A DNA stretch of 64,000 bases from Pseudomonas persica (GTDB lineage Bacteria; Pseudomonadota; Gammaproteobacteria; Pseudomonadales; Pseudomonadaceae), in assembly GCF_900291015.1 (NCBI RefSeq), contig NZ_OLKL01000033.1, positions 217,341 through 281,340 of the forward strand, given 5' to 3'. How positions within the stretch are numbered: the stretch's first letter is position 1; each line of letters begins with the position of its first letter. Positions 25,007 to 34,161 of the stretch are shown one piece after another. The translations under genes were made by a program, and so were the position numbers. The notes below the pieces were generated by a model. That model saw nothing but the letters and a program-made list of their open reading frames with translations. It did not search any database and was not told where the DNA came from.

Positions 25007-25621
25007 ATGACAACCGTGCTGATCGTAGACGACCACCCCATCGTCCGGCTGTCCTTGCGCCTACTGCTCGAGCGCGAGCGCTTCCATGTCGTCGGCGAGG
25101 TCGGCAATGGTAGCGAGGTGGCGCAGATAGCCCGCGAACTGCGCCCGGACGTGGTCATTCTGGACATCGGCCTGCCCGGCCTGGATGGCATGGAAGTAAT
25201 CAAGCGCCTGCAATGCCTGGAGCCGGTCCCCAAGATCATGGTGCTGACCGGCCAGGCCACCGACCTGTATGTGCGGCGCTGCCTGGACGCCGGCATCGGC
25301 GCTTTCGTCACCAAGGAAGAAGACCACGAGGCGTTGCTGTTTGCCCTCAAGGCCCTGGTCAAGGGCTACTCGACCTTCCCGCAGATGTCGGTCAACAGCA
25401 ACTCGCTGGAAAGCGAGCCGGTGCGCCTGGCCAGCCTGTCCAACCGGGAAATGGAGGTGCTGCGGCGCCTGGCGCGCGGCGAGAACAACAAGAATATCGG
25501 CACCTGCATGAATCTCAGTGCCAAGACCATCAGCACCTACCGGGGCCGCATCATGGAAAAGCTCAAGACCGAATCGCTGGTTGAAATGGTCGACCTGGCC
25601 AAGCGCAACAGCGTCTACTGA
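25007..25621 (+). CDS. BvgA/EvgA-like LuxR-type response regulator
   Basis: A 204-residue response regulator. The receiver (residues 1-120) has the acidic pocket in LIVDDHPIV, the phosphoacceptor aspartate in VVILDIGLPGLDG and the lysine in FVTKEED. The C-terminal LuxR helix-turn-helix (LSNREMEVLRRLARGENNKNIG to LKTESLVEMVDLAK) binds DNA. Size and layout match BvgA and EvgA. It is 13 bp ahead of a BvgS-like hybrid kinase, its evident partner. ATG 25007 follows AGGAGT. Targets are unknown. Confidence 0.92.
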   Translation: MTTVLIVDDHPIVRLSLRLLLERERFHVVGEVGNGSEVAQIARELRPDVVILDIGLPGLDGMEVIKRLQCLEPVPKIMVLTGQATDLYVRRCLDAGIGAFVTKEEDHEALLFALKALVKGYSTFPQMSVNSNSLESEPVRLASLSNREMEVLRRLARGENNKNIGTCMNLSAKTISTYRGRIMEKLKTESLVEMVDLAKRNSVY

Positions 25622-25634
25622 GCACTTGACGGCG

Positions 25635-28600
25635 ATGAAGCGCCTGCTGACAAGCGCCCTCCTGGCCATAAGTCTGGCCGGCTCCAGCGCGCTGCTGGCC
25701 AATAGCGAACCCCGCCAGTTGCTGGCCCGCTCGGTCAGCGCCGCCGCCCCGCTCGCGCTGTCCAACGAAGAGCGGCAATGGCTACAGCAACGCCAGCACC
25801 TGGTGCTGGGCAGTTCGCGGCCCGACTACCCACCGCTCGAAATCAATGTCAGCCAGCACGACTACGAAGGCCTCAGCGCAGATTACGCGGGCATCATCGC
25901 TGAACAGCTAGGCGTCACCATCGAAGTGAGACGCTACGAAAGCCGCCACGAGGCCATTGCTGCGCTACGCGATGGCCGTATCGACCTGCTGGGCAGCTCC
26001 AACGCCTTCGAGGCGGCGGATGCCCAGCTCAGCCTCAGTTCGACCTATGCCGACGACCTGCCGGTCATCGTCACCCGCGAGGGGCGCAGCCTGAAGAACA
26101 CGCCCGACCTCGCCGGCTTACGCCTGGCCATGGTCGATCATTACCTGCCGGCCAGTAGCGTCCGCACCCTGTACCCCAAGGCGCAATTGAGCCTGTATCG
26201 CTCGACCCTCGCCGGGCTGGCCGCCGTCGAACTGGGCGAGGCCGACGCCTACCTGGGCGATGCCATCAGTACCGATTTCGCGATTGGCAAGAGTTACCAG
26301 GGCACACTGAAGATCGACCATTTCTGCCAGGTCGCCCCTGGGGCGTTTGCCTTTGCCCTGGCCAGTGACAACCCGCGCCTGCACCAGCTGATCGACAAGG
26401 CGCTGGCGCGCATCAGCGAAAGCGAACGCCTGAACATCCTGCGCCGCTGGAGCAGTGGCAACACCAGCCTGCTGCTGCAGCGCCACCTCAGCGCCCTGAC
26501 CGCAGAAGAAGAAGCCTGGATCGCTGCCAACCCCAGCATCAGCGTACTGATCAACACATCGCTGGCGCCGCTGACCTTCAACGACGCCCAGCACCGCCCC
26601 AGCGGCATAACCCTCGACCTGCTCAAGCAGATCTCGCTGCGCACGGGGCTGCATTTCAAGCCGATCGAAAGCGCTTCGGCACAGGCAATGGTCGAGCACC
26701 TGGCACGCGGTGATGCGCAGATGATCGGTGCATTGGGCTACGGCACGGACCGTTCGAAACAACTGCGCTATACCCGCCCCTACCTGGTCAGCCCGCGGGT
26801 ACTGGTCACCCGCAGCGACAACACATCAGCGGTGCATGTCAAGGCACTGGATGGCCAGCGCATCGCCATGGTGCGCGGCTCGCCGCAACGGGCACTGCTG
26901 CAACAGCGCTACCCGCAGGCCAGGATCGTCGAAGTGGACAACCCGCTCGGCCTGATGGAGGCTGTGGCCAACGGTGCCGCCGACGTCGCCCTGAGCAGCC
27001 ATATCAATGCCGCCTATTACATCAGCCATGTGTTCAAGGACCGCTTGCGCATCGCCAGTGTGCTCGACGACGACCCGGCCGTCGCCGCCTTCGCCGTGGC
27101 TGCGGACCAGCCCCTGCTGCAGGCAATCCTGGACAAGGCGCTACTGAGCATTCCCCCCGAAGAACTGGGCCAGCTGATCAACCGCTGGCGCACCAGCACC
27201 CTGGTCAGTGACAGCCCCTGGCGCGACTACCGCACCCTGGCCCTGCAGGTACTGGTGCTGTCGGCCTTGCTGCTGGCCGGGGTGGTGTTCTGGAACAGCT
27301 ACCTGCGCAAGCTGATCAACCAGCGCACCGAGGCCCAGCACGCCCTGCAAGCGCAGCTGGCGCTGAGCCGCGGCCTGCTCGAACAACTACGCCAGGCCAA
27401 GGACGACGCCGAACAGGCAAGCCAGACCAAAAGCACCTTCCTGGCCACCATGAGCCATGAAATCCGTACCCCGATGAATGCCGTGATCGGCCTGCTGGAA
27501 TTGGCCCTGGAAGACAGCCGCGGCGGCCGTTGCGACACCCAGACCCTGCAGACCGCCCATGACTCTGCCATCGGCCTGCTTGAGTTGATTGGCGATATTC
27601 TCGACATTTCCCGCATCGAGTCCGGGCACATTACCTTGCAGCCGGTACCCACCAACCTGGTCGAACTGGTACGCGCCACCGTGCGGGTGTTCGAAGGCAA
27701 TGCACGGGCCAAAGGCCTGCATTTGTACAGCGAACTGCCCGCTGCGCCGGTCTGGGTGCTGGCTGATCCGCTGCGGCTCAAGCAGGTCTTGTCCAACCTG
27801 ATCAGCAATGCCATCAAGTTCACCGACCGCGGCGAAGTCCAGGCCAGCCTGCTGCTACCCTCACCTGCCGACAACGATCACCTGGCAGTGGAACTGAATG
27901 TACGAGACACCGGCATCGGCATCAGCCAGACCGACCAGGCCCGGCTGTTCAATACCTTCGTCCAGGCCGACGGCCCCCGGGCACGCCAGGGCGCTGGCCT
28001 GGGGCTGGTCATCAGCCGCACCCTGGCCGAGTTGATGGGCGGCACCTTGAGCTTGCAGAGCGTGGAAGGCGTTGGCACCAAGGTGCAGGTCAGCCTGCAA
28101 CTGCCTGCCTGCGCAGCACCGGCGCAGGTCCAACAGCACGCCCCGGCGCTGGAAAGCAGCAGCGGCCCGCTGAACATACTGGTGGTCGACGACTACCCCG
28201 CCAACCTGCTGTTGCTGGAGCGGCAACTGCATACCTTGGGGCACCGCGTGACGTTGGCGGAAAACGGCGAAATCGCACTGGCACGCTGGCAGGCAGCGCG
28301 CTTCGACCTGGTGATCACCGATTGCAGCATGCCGGTCATGGACGGTCACGAACTGACCCGCCGCATCCGCAGCCTTGAGGGCGAGCGCGGCCTGGCTGCC
28401 TGCCAGATTCTCGGTGTGACCGCCAATGCCCAGGCCGAGGAGCGTGCCCGCTGCCTGGCCAGCGGCATGGACGAATGCCTGTTCAAACCGATTGGCCTGC
28501 GCACGCTCAAGACCCACCTGCCCCAGGCCCGCGCCCGGCAACAGCCGCCGACGCGACCCGGCAGCGGGTTCAACCTGAACGAACTGCGCCACCTGACCCA

Positions 28601-28907
28601 GGACGACGAACAACTGACGCGGCTTTTGCTGGAACAGCTGTCACAAAGCGTCAGCGAAGACCTGAGCACCTTGCGCGCACTGGCAGAGGACGCCCCCGAC
28701 GAGGCTGTGCGCGCACTGGCTCACCGGATCAAGGGGGGGGCAAAGATGCTCAAGGTGCGCACGCTGGTCAAGGATTGCGAAGCCATCGAACAGGCCAACG
28801 GCCAAGGCCTGTCGACGGCTGACTTGCGCCTGCAACTACAAGACAGCCTGGAGGCCTTGCTGGACGAGCTGGGCGATGCGCTCAGTGCAATTGCTGCGTC
28901 GAACTGA
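25635..28907 (+). CDS. BvgS/EvgS-like hybrid sensor kinase with two periplasmic binding domains
   Basis: A 1090-residue phosphorelay kinase. A signal peptide (about 1-22) is followed by two solute-binding-protein domains in the periplasm (about 45-275 and 290-520), one transmembrane helix (about 535-557), a short coiled coil, HisKA with MSHEIRTPMN (His about 608), the ATPase with NLISNAIKF and GAGLGLVIS, a receiver with LVVDDYPANLLLL and ITDCSMPVMDG (Asp about 895), and an Hpt domain with LAHRIKGGAKML (His about 1028). No PAS domain is seen, so it resembles EvgS more than BvgS. The ligand is unknown; the nearby gluconate genes are suggestive but not evidence. Confidence 0.92.
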   Translation: MKRLLTSALLAISLAGSSALLANSEPRQLLARSVSAAAPLALSNEERQWLQQRQHLVLGSSRPDYPPLEINVSQHDYEGLSADYAGIIAEQLGVTIEVRRYESRHEAIAALRDGRIDLLGSSNAFEAADAQLSLSSTYADDLPVIVTREGRSLKNTPDLAGLRLAMVDHYLPASSVRTLYPKAQLSLYRSTLAGLAAVELGEADAYLGDAISTDFAIGKSYQGTLKIDHFCQVAPGAFAFALASDNPRLHQLIDKALARISESERLNILRRWSSGNTSLLLQRHLSALTAEEEAWIAANPSISVLINTSLAPLTFNDAQHRPSGITLDLLKQISLRTGLHFKPIESASAQAMVEHLARGDAQMIGALGYGTDRSKQLRYTRPYLVSPRVLVTRSDNTSAVHVKALDGQRIAMVRGSPQRALLQQRYPQARIVEVDNPLGLMEAVANGAADVALSSHINAAYYISHVFKDRLRIASVLDDDPAVAAFAVAADQPLLQAILDKALLSIPPEELGQLINRWRTSTLVSDSPWRDYRTLALQVLVLSALLLAGVVFWNSYLRKLINQRTEAQHALQAQLALSRGLLEQLRQAKDDAEQASQTKSTFLATMSHEIRTPMNAVIGLLELALEDSRGGRCDTQTLQTAHDSAIGLLELIGDILDISRIESGHITLQPVPTNLVELVRATVRVFEGNARAKGLHLYSELPAAPVWVLADPLRLKQVLSNLISNAIKFTDRGEVQASLLLPSPADNDHLAVELNVRDTGIGISQTDQARLFNTFVQADGPRARQGAGLGLVISRTLAELMGGTLSLQSVEGVGTKVQVSLQLPACAAPAQVQQHAPALESSSGPLNILVVDDYPANLLLLERQLHTLGHRVTLAENGEIALARWQAARFDLVITDCSMPVMDGHELTRRIRSLEGERGLAACQILGVTANAQAEERARCLASGMDECLFKPIGLRTLKTHLPQARARQQPPTRPGSGFNLNELRHLTQDDEQLTRLLLEQLSQSVSEDLSTLRALAEDAPDEAVRALAHRIKGGAKMLKVRTLVKDCEAIEQANGQGLSTADLRLQLQDSLEALLDELGDALSAIAASN

Positions 28908-28937
28908 TCTGGCTTCCGCTAACCACTCAAGGCGAAC

Positions 28938-29957
28938 TCAGGAACTTTCCCGCACCATCAACTCAAACCCCAGATCCTGCTGCGCGGTCGGCACCCGCTT
29001 GCCATCGAGCAATGCCAGCAGCGCCTGCGCCGCGCCGCGCCCCACCGCGGCCCGAGGTGTGCGAATCGAGGTCAGCCGCGGCACCATGTGCGCCGAAGCC
29101 GGCAGGTCGTTGAAACCGACCATCGCCACCTGCCGCGGCACCTCCACCCCCTGACGCAATGCCTGCAGCACGGCGCCCTGGGCCAGGTCGTCGTTGCAGA
29201 AGAAAATACCGTCGACATCCGGCGCCTGCTGCAGCAGCTGGCTGAACAGCGCGCCGCCCAAGGCGATGGAAGAAGGCTCCGGCGCCAGCACCTCCAGCTC
29301 GGCCGCCTGCAAGCCGGCCTCGGCCAGCGCCTGGCGGAACCCTTCGGCACGCTGCATCACCCGCGGGTCAAGCTGCGCGGCTATGAACGCCAGGCGCTTG
29401 CGCCCGCGCTCGATCAGGTGGCGGGCCGCAGCACGCCCGGCCTGCTGCTGCGAGAAGCCGACCGACAACGCCCCGGCCTCGCCATTCAGTTCCATCATGT
29501 GCACGCAGGGCACGCCACTGGCCGCCAACATCTGCCGCGATGCCTCACTACGCTCGAAGCCGGTCAGCAGCATGCCGCAGGGCTGGTAGGCCAGGTAATT
29601 ACGGATCAGGTTCTCTTCTTCGGCAAGATCGTAGTGATAGTTGCCGATCAGCACCTCGAGCCCACGCGGGCGCATGACCTCGTGAATGGCCTCCAGGGTG
29701 TCGATGAACAACTGGTTGGACAGCGACGGGATCAACACCACCACCGACTGGCTGCGTGCCGAAGCCAGGGCCCGGGCCGCCGGGTTGGCCACGTAACCCA
29801 GGCTTGCTGCGGCCGCAACGACCTTTTCGACCAGCGCCGGCGCTACCGTGCTGACCCCACGCAGGGCGCGCGAGGCGGTAATCGGGGAAACCCCGGAAAG
29901 CCTGGCAACTTCTGCCAGGGTGGGACGACCTGTGGTGCGGGAGCCGGTGCGGGACAT
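28938..29957 (-). CDS. gnuR: LacI-family gluconate regulator GnuR
   Basis: A 339-residue LacI/GalR repressor. The N-terminal HTH (TLAEVARLSGVSPITASRALRG) and hinge are followed by a sugar-binding effector domain starting near VVVLIPSLSNQLF. It is divergent from gnuK across a 206-bp region with two TAGCGCT-type operators; a third lies before gntT. In P. putida this regulator (GntR/GnuR) controls gluconate uptake and phosphorylation in response to gluconate or 6-phosphogluconate. Autoregulation is likely from the site at 29999-30012. Confidence 0.93.
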   Translation of the reverse strand: MSRTGSRTTGRPTLAEVARLSGVSPITASRALRGVSTVAPALVEKVVAAAASLGYVANPAARALASARSQSVVVLIPSLSNQLFIDTLEAIHEVMRPRGLEVLIGNYHYDLAEEENLIRNYLAYQPCGMLLTGFERSEASRQMLAASGVPCVHMMELNGEAGALSVGFSQQQAGRAAARHLIERGRKRLAFIAAQLDPRVMQRAEGFRQALAEAGLQAAELEVLAPEPSSIALGGALFSQLLQQAPDVDGIFFCNDDLAQGAVLQALRQGVEVPRQVAMVGFNDLPASAHMVPRLTSIRTPRAAVGRGAAQALLALLDGKRVPTAQQDLGFELMVRESS

Positions 29958-29998
29958 GGGTGTTGTAATTTTACTACTTGCAAGGAAAGGGAACGGCC

Positions 29999-30012
29999 AC
30001 TAAGGTAGCGCT
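29999..30012. promoter_or_regulatory. GnuR operator, gnuR side
   Basis: ACTAAGGTAGCGCT, an exact match to the reported GnuR pattern AC-N-AAG-N-TAGCGCT. It lies 42 bp upstream of the gnuR start codon. Confidence 0.85.
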
Positions 30013-30130
30013 GTCTCAGGACGCAGGCAATGTAATCTTTGGTTGCAGCCACCACAGGCTCGCCGCCAAGCGTCCATACTGCGTAAGGACAAGACCAATA
30101 ACACCGGGGAGGTGTCTGTTCGTCGACGAC

Positions 30131-30146
30131 GAGACAGCGCTATCTC
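30131..30146. promoter_or_regulatory. GnuR operator, gnuK side
   Basis: GAGACAGCGCTATCTC, a near-perfect palindrome around AGCGCT carrying the TAGCGCT half on the minus strand, and 18 bp before the gnuK start. Its position would block gnuK transcription or translation initiation. Confidence 0.75.
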
Positions 30147-30163
30147 ACCCGCAGGAGGTACTG

Positions 30164-30703
30164 ATGAATTCTCCCCTGTCCGCCATCGTGGTGATGGGCG
30201 TGGCCGGTTGCGGCAAAAGCTGCATCGGCGCTGCCATCGCCACCCGAAGCGGCGGCCGCCTGATCGAAGGCGACGCTTTCCACCCTGCCGAAAACATCCG
30301 CAAGATGAGCGCTGGCATCCCCCTGGACGACAGCGACCGTGCCGGCTGGCTGGTGCGTCTTGGTCAGGAACTGCAAGCCACGACCCAGGCTGGGGAGCGC
30401 CCGATCCTGACCTGTTCGGCCCTCAAGCGCCGCTACCGCGAGACCCTGCGCGATGCCATGCCGGGGCTGGTGTTCGTGTTCCTCGAACTGTCGCCCGCCG
30501 AGGCCGAAAAACGCGTGCTGGCCCGCCCTGGGCATTTCATGCCGGCGAGCCTCATCGACAGCCAGTTCGCTGCCCTGGAACCGCCACACGGCGAACCCCT
30601 GACCCTGGCCCTCGACGCCACCCAGCCCATCGAAGCGCTTGCCGAAGCAGTCGACAGTTGGCTGAAGGGCCGCGGTGAGCGGGGCCTGGCACAAACCGCC
30701 TGA
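30164..30703 (+). CDS. gnuK: Gluconokinase GnuK (GntK family)
   Basis: A 179-residue gluconokinase of the shikimate-kinase-like P-loop family that makes 6-phosphogluconate from gluconate in the cytoplasm. Walker A is VMGVAGCGKSCIG at residues 9-21, followed by the GDAFHPAENIRKM substrate block and TCSALKRRYR. Its length is normal. ATG 30164 follows AGGAGGT. gntT follows 110 bp downstream with its own operator. Confidence 0.95.
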   Translation: MNSPLSAIVVMGVAGCGKSCIGAAIATRSGGRLIEGDAFHPAENIRKMSAGIPLDDSDRAGWLVRLGQELQATTQAGERPILTCSALKRRYRETLRDAMPGLVFVFLELSPAEAEKRVLARPGHFMPASLIDSQFAALEPPHGEPLTLALDATQPIEALAEAVDSWLKGRGERGLAQTA

Positions 30704-30726
30704 CCCTGCGGCTTTGCTGGCTCACC

Positions 30727-30738
30727 AAAGATAGCGCT
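30727..30738. promoter_or_regulatory. GnuR operator, gntT promoter
   Basis: AAAGATAGCGCT within ACCAAAGATAGCGCTACCC, matching the TAGCGCT core with a slightly shifted AC-AAG half. It lies 76 bp upstream of the gntT start codon. Confidence 0.75.
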
Positions 30739-30813
30739 ACCCTATCCCGTAAGCACGGGCAAAATTGCAAAAAAGCTACGCCAAAACAACGATAAGACCG
30801 AGGCCTTCAAACC

Positions 30814-32166
30814 ATGTTCGGACTGGCTACTGATACCTTCCTGCTGCTCGACGCGCTGGTTACCATCGTCGGGCTGATCCTGCTGATCACCCACTTCAAA
30901 GTCCACCCTTTTGTCGCCCTGACTATCGCGGCCGGCTTCCTTGGCCTGACCTCCGGCATGCCGGTGGCCAAGGTCATGAAATCGTTCCAGGACGGTTTTG
31001 GCGGCGTTCTGGGCTTCGTCGGCATCGTGCTCGCCCTGGGCACCATGCTCGGCAAGCTGATGGCCGACTCCGGGGGGGCCGACCAGATCGCGCAAACCCT
31101 AATCCGCGCCTTCGGCAAGAAGAACGTGCATTGGGCCATGATGTTCGCCGCCTTCCTGGTGGGCATCCCACTGTTCTTCGAGATCGGTTTCGTACTGCTG
31201 ATTCCGCTGGTGTTCATCGTTGCCCGACGCTCCGGCGTATCGCTGATCAAGATCGGCATTCCGCTGCTGGCCGGTCTGTCCGTGGTGCACGGTCTGGTGC
31301 CCCCGCACCCGGGCCCGCTGCTGGCGATCGGCATCTTCCATGCCGACATCGGCAAGACCATCTTCTATGGCCTGATCGTGGCACTGCCTACCGCCATCAT
31401 CGCCGGTCCGCTGTTCGGTAACTTCATTTCCCGCTACATCCCGGGCACCCCGTCCCAGGAGCTGATGGACCAGATCGCCAAGGAATCCGACCAGGGCAAC
31501 CTGCCGAGCTTCACCATCACGCTGGTCACCGTGCTGCTGCCGGTGGTGCTGATGCTGCTGAAGACCTTCGCCGACGTGGTGCTGCCCGCCGAGCACATCG
31601 TACGCCAGTGGATGGACCTGATCGGCCACCCCATCACCGCCCTGCTCGCGGCCCTGCTGCTGGCCTTCTATACCTTTGGCTCGGCCCGTGGCTTCAATCG
31701 CCAGCAGATCATGAAGATGCTCGACCAGAGCCTGGCACCGACCGCGGCGATCGTGCTGATCGTTGGTGCTGGCGGCGGCTTCAAGCAGATGCTGGTGGAC
31801 ACCGGCGTGGGCAACGTGATCGGGCAGATGGCCGTGCAGGCGGAAATTTCGCCGATCATGCTGGCCTGGCTGGTAGCAGCGGTAATCCGCATCGCCACCG
31901 GTTCCGCTACGGTCGCCACCATCACCGGTGCGGGCATCGTAGCGCCGGTGATCGACCTGGTGCCGGGGGTTAACCGCGAGCTGCTGGTGCTGGCCACCGG
32001 CGCCGGCTCGTTGATCCTGTCCCATGTCAACGACGCCGGCTTCTGGCTGGTGAAGCAGTACTTCAACATGACCGTGGCGGAAACCTTCAAGACCTGGAGC
32101 ATGATGGAGACCATCCTGTCGATCGTCGGCATCATCTTCATCATGTTGCTGTCGCTGGTGGTATAA
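30814..32166 (+). CDS. gntT: Gluconate:H+ symporter GntT (GntP family)
   Basis: A 450-residue inner-membrane permease with about 12-14 hydrophobic segments. Family blocks include ALGTMLGKLMADSGGADQIA, PPHPGPLLAIGIFHADIGKT, GAGGGFKQMLVDTGVG and LSHVNDAGFWLVKQYF, diagnostic of GntP/GntT transporters. It imports gluconate, the intermediate made by periplasmic glucose dehydrogenase, and its own GnuR operator is upstream. An A-rich leader (about 30760-30800) is near the start but is only a partial match to the Hfq/Crc motif. Confidence 0.95.
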   Translation: MFGLATDTFLLLDALVTIVGLILLITHFKVHPFVALTIAAGFLGLTSGMPVAKVMKSFQDGFGGVLGFVGIVLALGTMLGKLMADSGGADQIAQTLIRAFGKKNVHWAMMFAAFLVGIPLFFEIGFVLLIPLVFIVARRSGVSLIKIGIPLLAGLSVVHGLVPPHPGPLLAIGIFHADIGKTIFYGLIVALPTAIIAGPLFGNFISRYIPGTPSQELMDQIAKESDQGNLPSFTITLVTVLLPVVLMLLKTFADVVLPAEHIVRQWMDLIGHPITALLAALLLAFYTFGSARGFNRQQIMKMLDQSLAPTAAIVLIVGAGGGFKQMLVDTGVGNVIGQMAVQAEISPIMLAWLVAAVIRIATGSATVATITGAGIVAPVIDLVPGVNRELLVLATGAGSLILSHVNDAGFWLVKQYFNMTVAETFKTWSMMETILSIVGIIFIMLLSLVV

Positions 32167-32196
32167 CCGTTGATCGGGGCCATGGCACCTTGAGGT

Positions 32197-32235
32197 TTCG
32201 GGTAGGGCCGAAGGGAAGTATCAGCCCTACCCGAA
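32197..32235 (+). promoter_or_regulatory. Perfect 12-bp stem hairpin between gntT and small protein gene
   Basis: TTCGGGTAGGGC (32197-32208) and GCCCTACCCGAA (32224-32235) pair without mismatch around a 15-nt loop. No T-run follows, so it is not a textbook terminator. The next gene's AAGGAG starts 4 bp after the stem at 32239. It could be a transcript-stabilising or attenuating structure. Confidence 0.65.
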
Positions 32236-32250
32236 GCGAAGGAGCCTGCC

Positions 32251-32544
32251 ATGCCCCGCTCAAGCATCCTGCTGATTGCCCTGCTCGCCGCGCCGCTGGC
32301 ACTTGCTGCCGGCACCGGCCCCACCTACCCCGACGCCCCGCACAACCCGGCGCCCAAGCCGGGCGTGGACAGTACCCTCAACCCGATCGAAAAGCCCATG
32401 CCACGGGACACCGACCCGCGCATACAGGGCAACGACCCGGAAAGCCCGCCGGCGAAGCAGAATGACAACCGCGACTTGCCAGGGATGGATGGCAGTGGCT
32501 CGGAGGGAAACGGGCGGCAGGGAGCAACCGATAATCAGCGTTGA
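32251..32544 (+). CDS. Small exported proline-rich hypothetical protein
   Basis: A 97-residue protein with a clear signal peptide (about 1-20, ILLIALLAAPLALAAG) and a hydrophilic, proline- and aspartate-rich, probably disordered mature part (PTYPDAPHNPAPKPG, PRDTDPRIQGNDPE). I recognise no family. Ribosome site AAGGAG at 32239-32244. It is downstream of gntT and of a strong hairpin, and may be a separate periplasmic protein. It is short, so it could be missed by standard calling. Confidence 0.65.
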   Translation: MPRSSILLIALLAAPLALAAGTGPTYPDAPHNPAPKPGVDSTLNPIEKPMPRDTDPRIQGNDPESPPAKQNDNRDLPGMDGSGSEGNGRQGATDNQR

Positions 32545-32616
32545 TCGATGATCCTGAATGTTTCGCGGCCCCTGTGGATACAACTGTCTTGCTCAAATTT
32601 TAAAAGTTGGCGCGAT

Positions 32617-32710
32617 CCCTGTGGGAGCGGCTTTAGCCGCGAAGAATCCAACACGGTGCATGGCACCGGCTGCGCCGGTGTTCGCGGCTAAAGCCGCTCC
32701 CACAGGGGCC
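32617..32710 (+). repeat. 85-bp dispersed palindromic repeat, copy 2
   Basis: Near-identical to the copy at 4766 (about two base differences over the shared span), extended here by CCCTGTGGGA...TCCCACAGGGG so the outer arms are longer. It sits between the small exported protein and the response-regulator operon. Confidence 0.85.
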
Positions 32711-32733
32711 CCTGTACGGCCCATTATACAAGC

Positions 32734-34161
32734 TCACCACTGGCGCTTGTCCGGCCTGGTCAGCCCCAGCTTCTCGATCCGGTAACGCAGCATGTCCCGC
32801 GACAAGCCGAGCATGCGCGCCGACTTGGTCACGTTCCAGTCCGTGCGGTCCAGGGTCTTGCATACCAGGTCGCGCTCCATGTCCGGCAGACTGGTGCCGG
32901 GCTCCGGTTCGTGCCGGGGCATTTCGAACAGCGAAGGCGCCGCCTGCTGCACCAGCGGCTCGTCGATCAGGGCCATGCACAGGTTCAGCTGATGCGCCTG
33001 TACCACCTCGTTCGGTGCCAACAACACGGTCTGCTCCAGCATGTTGCGCAGCTCGCGCACATTGCCAGGCCAGCTGTAACCGAGCATCAGGTTTTCCGCC
33101 TCGGCGGAAAAGCGCAGGTTCGGCTTGCCGTAACGCCGGCCATGATGGGCCAGGAAATGCCGCGCCAGCAGCAGCACGTCCTGCCCGCGGGCATACAGGC
33201 GCGGCACCTTCAGGGCAATGATGCGCAGGCGGAAGAACAGGTCGCGGCGAAACTTGCCCTGCTGCACCATCTGTTCCAGGTTGCAGTTGGTAGCACTGAT
33301 TACCCGCAGGTCGACCTTGCGTTCCTTCACCGCGCCGATCCGGCGGATTCTGCGGTCTTCCAGCAACTTGAGCAGCTTGGCCTGCAGCACCAGGTCCATT
33401 TCGCCAATCTCGTCGAGGAACAAAGTGCCGCCATCGGCAGCCTCCACCAGGCCCACCCGGCGCTCCTTGGCATCGGTAAAGGCGCCCTTCTCGTGGCCGA
33501 ACAGTTCGGCCTCCAGCAGGTTGGCCGGGATCGAGGCGCAGTTGAACTCGATGAACGGTCCCTTGCTGCGCGAACCATCGAAATGCAGGGCGCGGGCCAC
33601 CAGCTCTTTGCCGGTACCGGTCTCGCCTTCGATCAGCACCGGTGGCAAGTCGTCGCTGGCCATGCGCCGCTCGGCATCCAGCACCTGACGCAGGGTGTGC
33701 TTGAGGGTGAGCATCGTCGGTGATTCGCCGAGCAACGCCTGCAACCCGGACTTCTGCGCCTCGCGCTCCTGGTAGAACGACAACGTGCGCTCCATGCGCT
33801 CAGCGGCCAGCGCCTTGTCCAGGGTCAACTTGAGCTCAGCCAGCACCAGCGGCTTGGTCAGGTAATGAAAGGCGCCCTCCTTCATTGCCTGCACGGCATC
33901 TTCGACATTGCCATAACCGGTCATCATGATCACTTTCAGGCCCGGCACCTGTGCCACCAAGGTGCGCAGCAGGTCGTGCCCGCTCATGCCCGGCAGAGAG
34001 TTGTCGGTCAGCACCGCATCGGGCTGGGCCCGCTTGATCTGCTCCAGTGCCAGCTCCGCGCTGTGGCATACGGTGACCTCGAAGCCCTTGAGGCTGAGGT
34101 AGCTGCGAATGTTGTCGGCGAGGATTTCATCATCCTCGACTACCAGGATGCTGTGCTCCAT
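32734..34161 (-). CDS. Sigma-54-dependent response regulator (NtrC/DctD class) with GAFTDA motif
   Basis: A 475-residue bacterial enhancer-binding protein. The receiver (1-120; LVVEDDE, phosphoacceptor in [21 protein letters not shown]) is followed by an AAA+ domain with Walker [17 protein letters not shown] and Walker [14 protein letters not shown], and a C-terminal Fis-type HTH ([24 protein letters not shown]). The sigma-54 contact loop reads GAFTDA instead of the usual GAFTGA. Its start lies 32 bp inside the end of the upstream kinase gene, so the two are coupled. Its target is unknown; a sigma-54-like site lies before the transglycosylase at 38189. Confidence 0.92.
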   Translation of the reverse strand: MEHSILVVEDDEILADNIRSYLSLKGFEVTVCHSAELALEQIKRAQPDAVLTDNSLPGMSGHDLLRTLVAQVPGLKVIMMTGYGNVEDAVQAMKEGAFHYLTKPLVLAELKLTLDKALAAERMERTLSFYQEREAQKSGLQALLGESPTMLTLKHTLRQVLDAERRMASDDLPPVLIEGETGTGKELVARALHFDGSRSKGPFIEFNCASIPANLLEAELFGHEKGAFTDAKERRVGLVEAADGGTLFLDEIGEMDLVLQAKLLKLLEDRRIRRIGAVKERKVDLRVISATNCNLEQMVQQGKFRRDLFFRLRIIALKVPRLYARGQDVLLLARHFLAHHGRRYGKPNLRFSAEAENLMLGYSWPGNVRELRNMLEQTVLLAPNEVVQAHQLNLCMALIDEPLVQQAAPSLFEMPRHEPEPGTSLPDMERDLVCKTLDRTDWNVTKSARMLGLSRDMLRYRIEKLGLTRPDKRQW

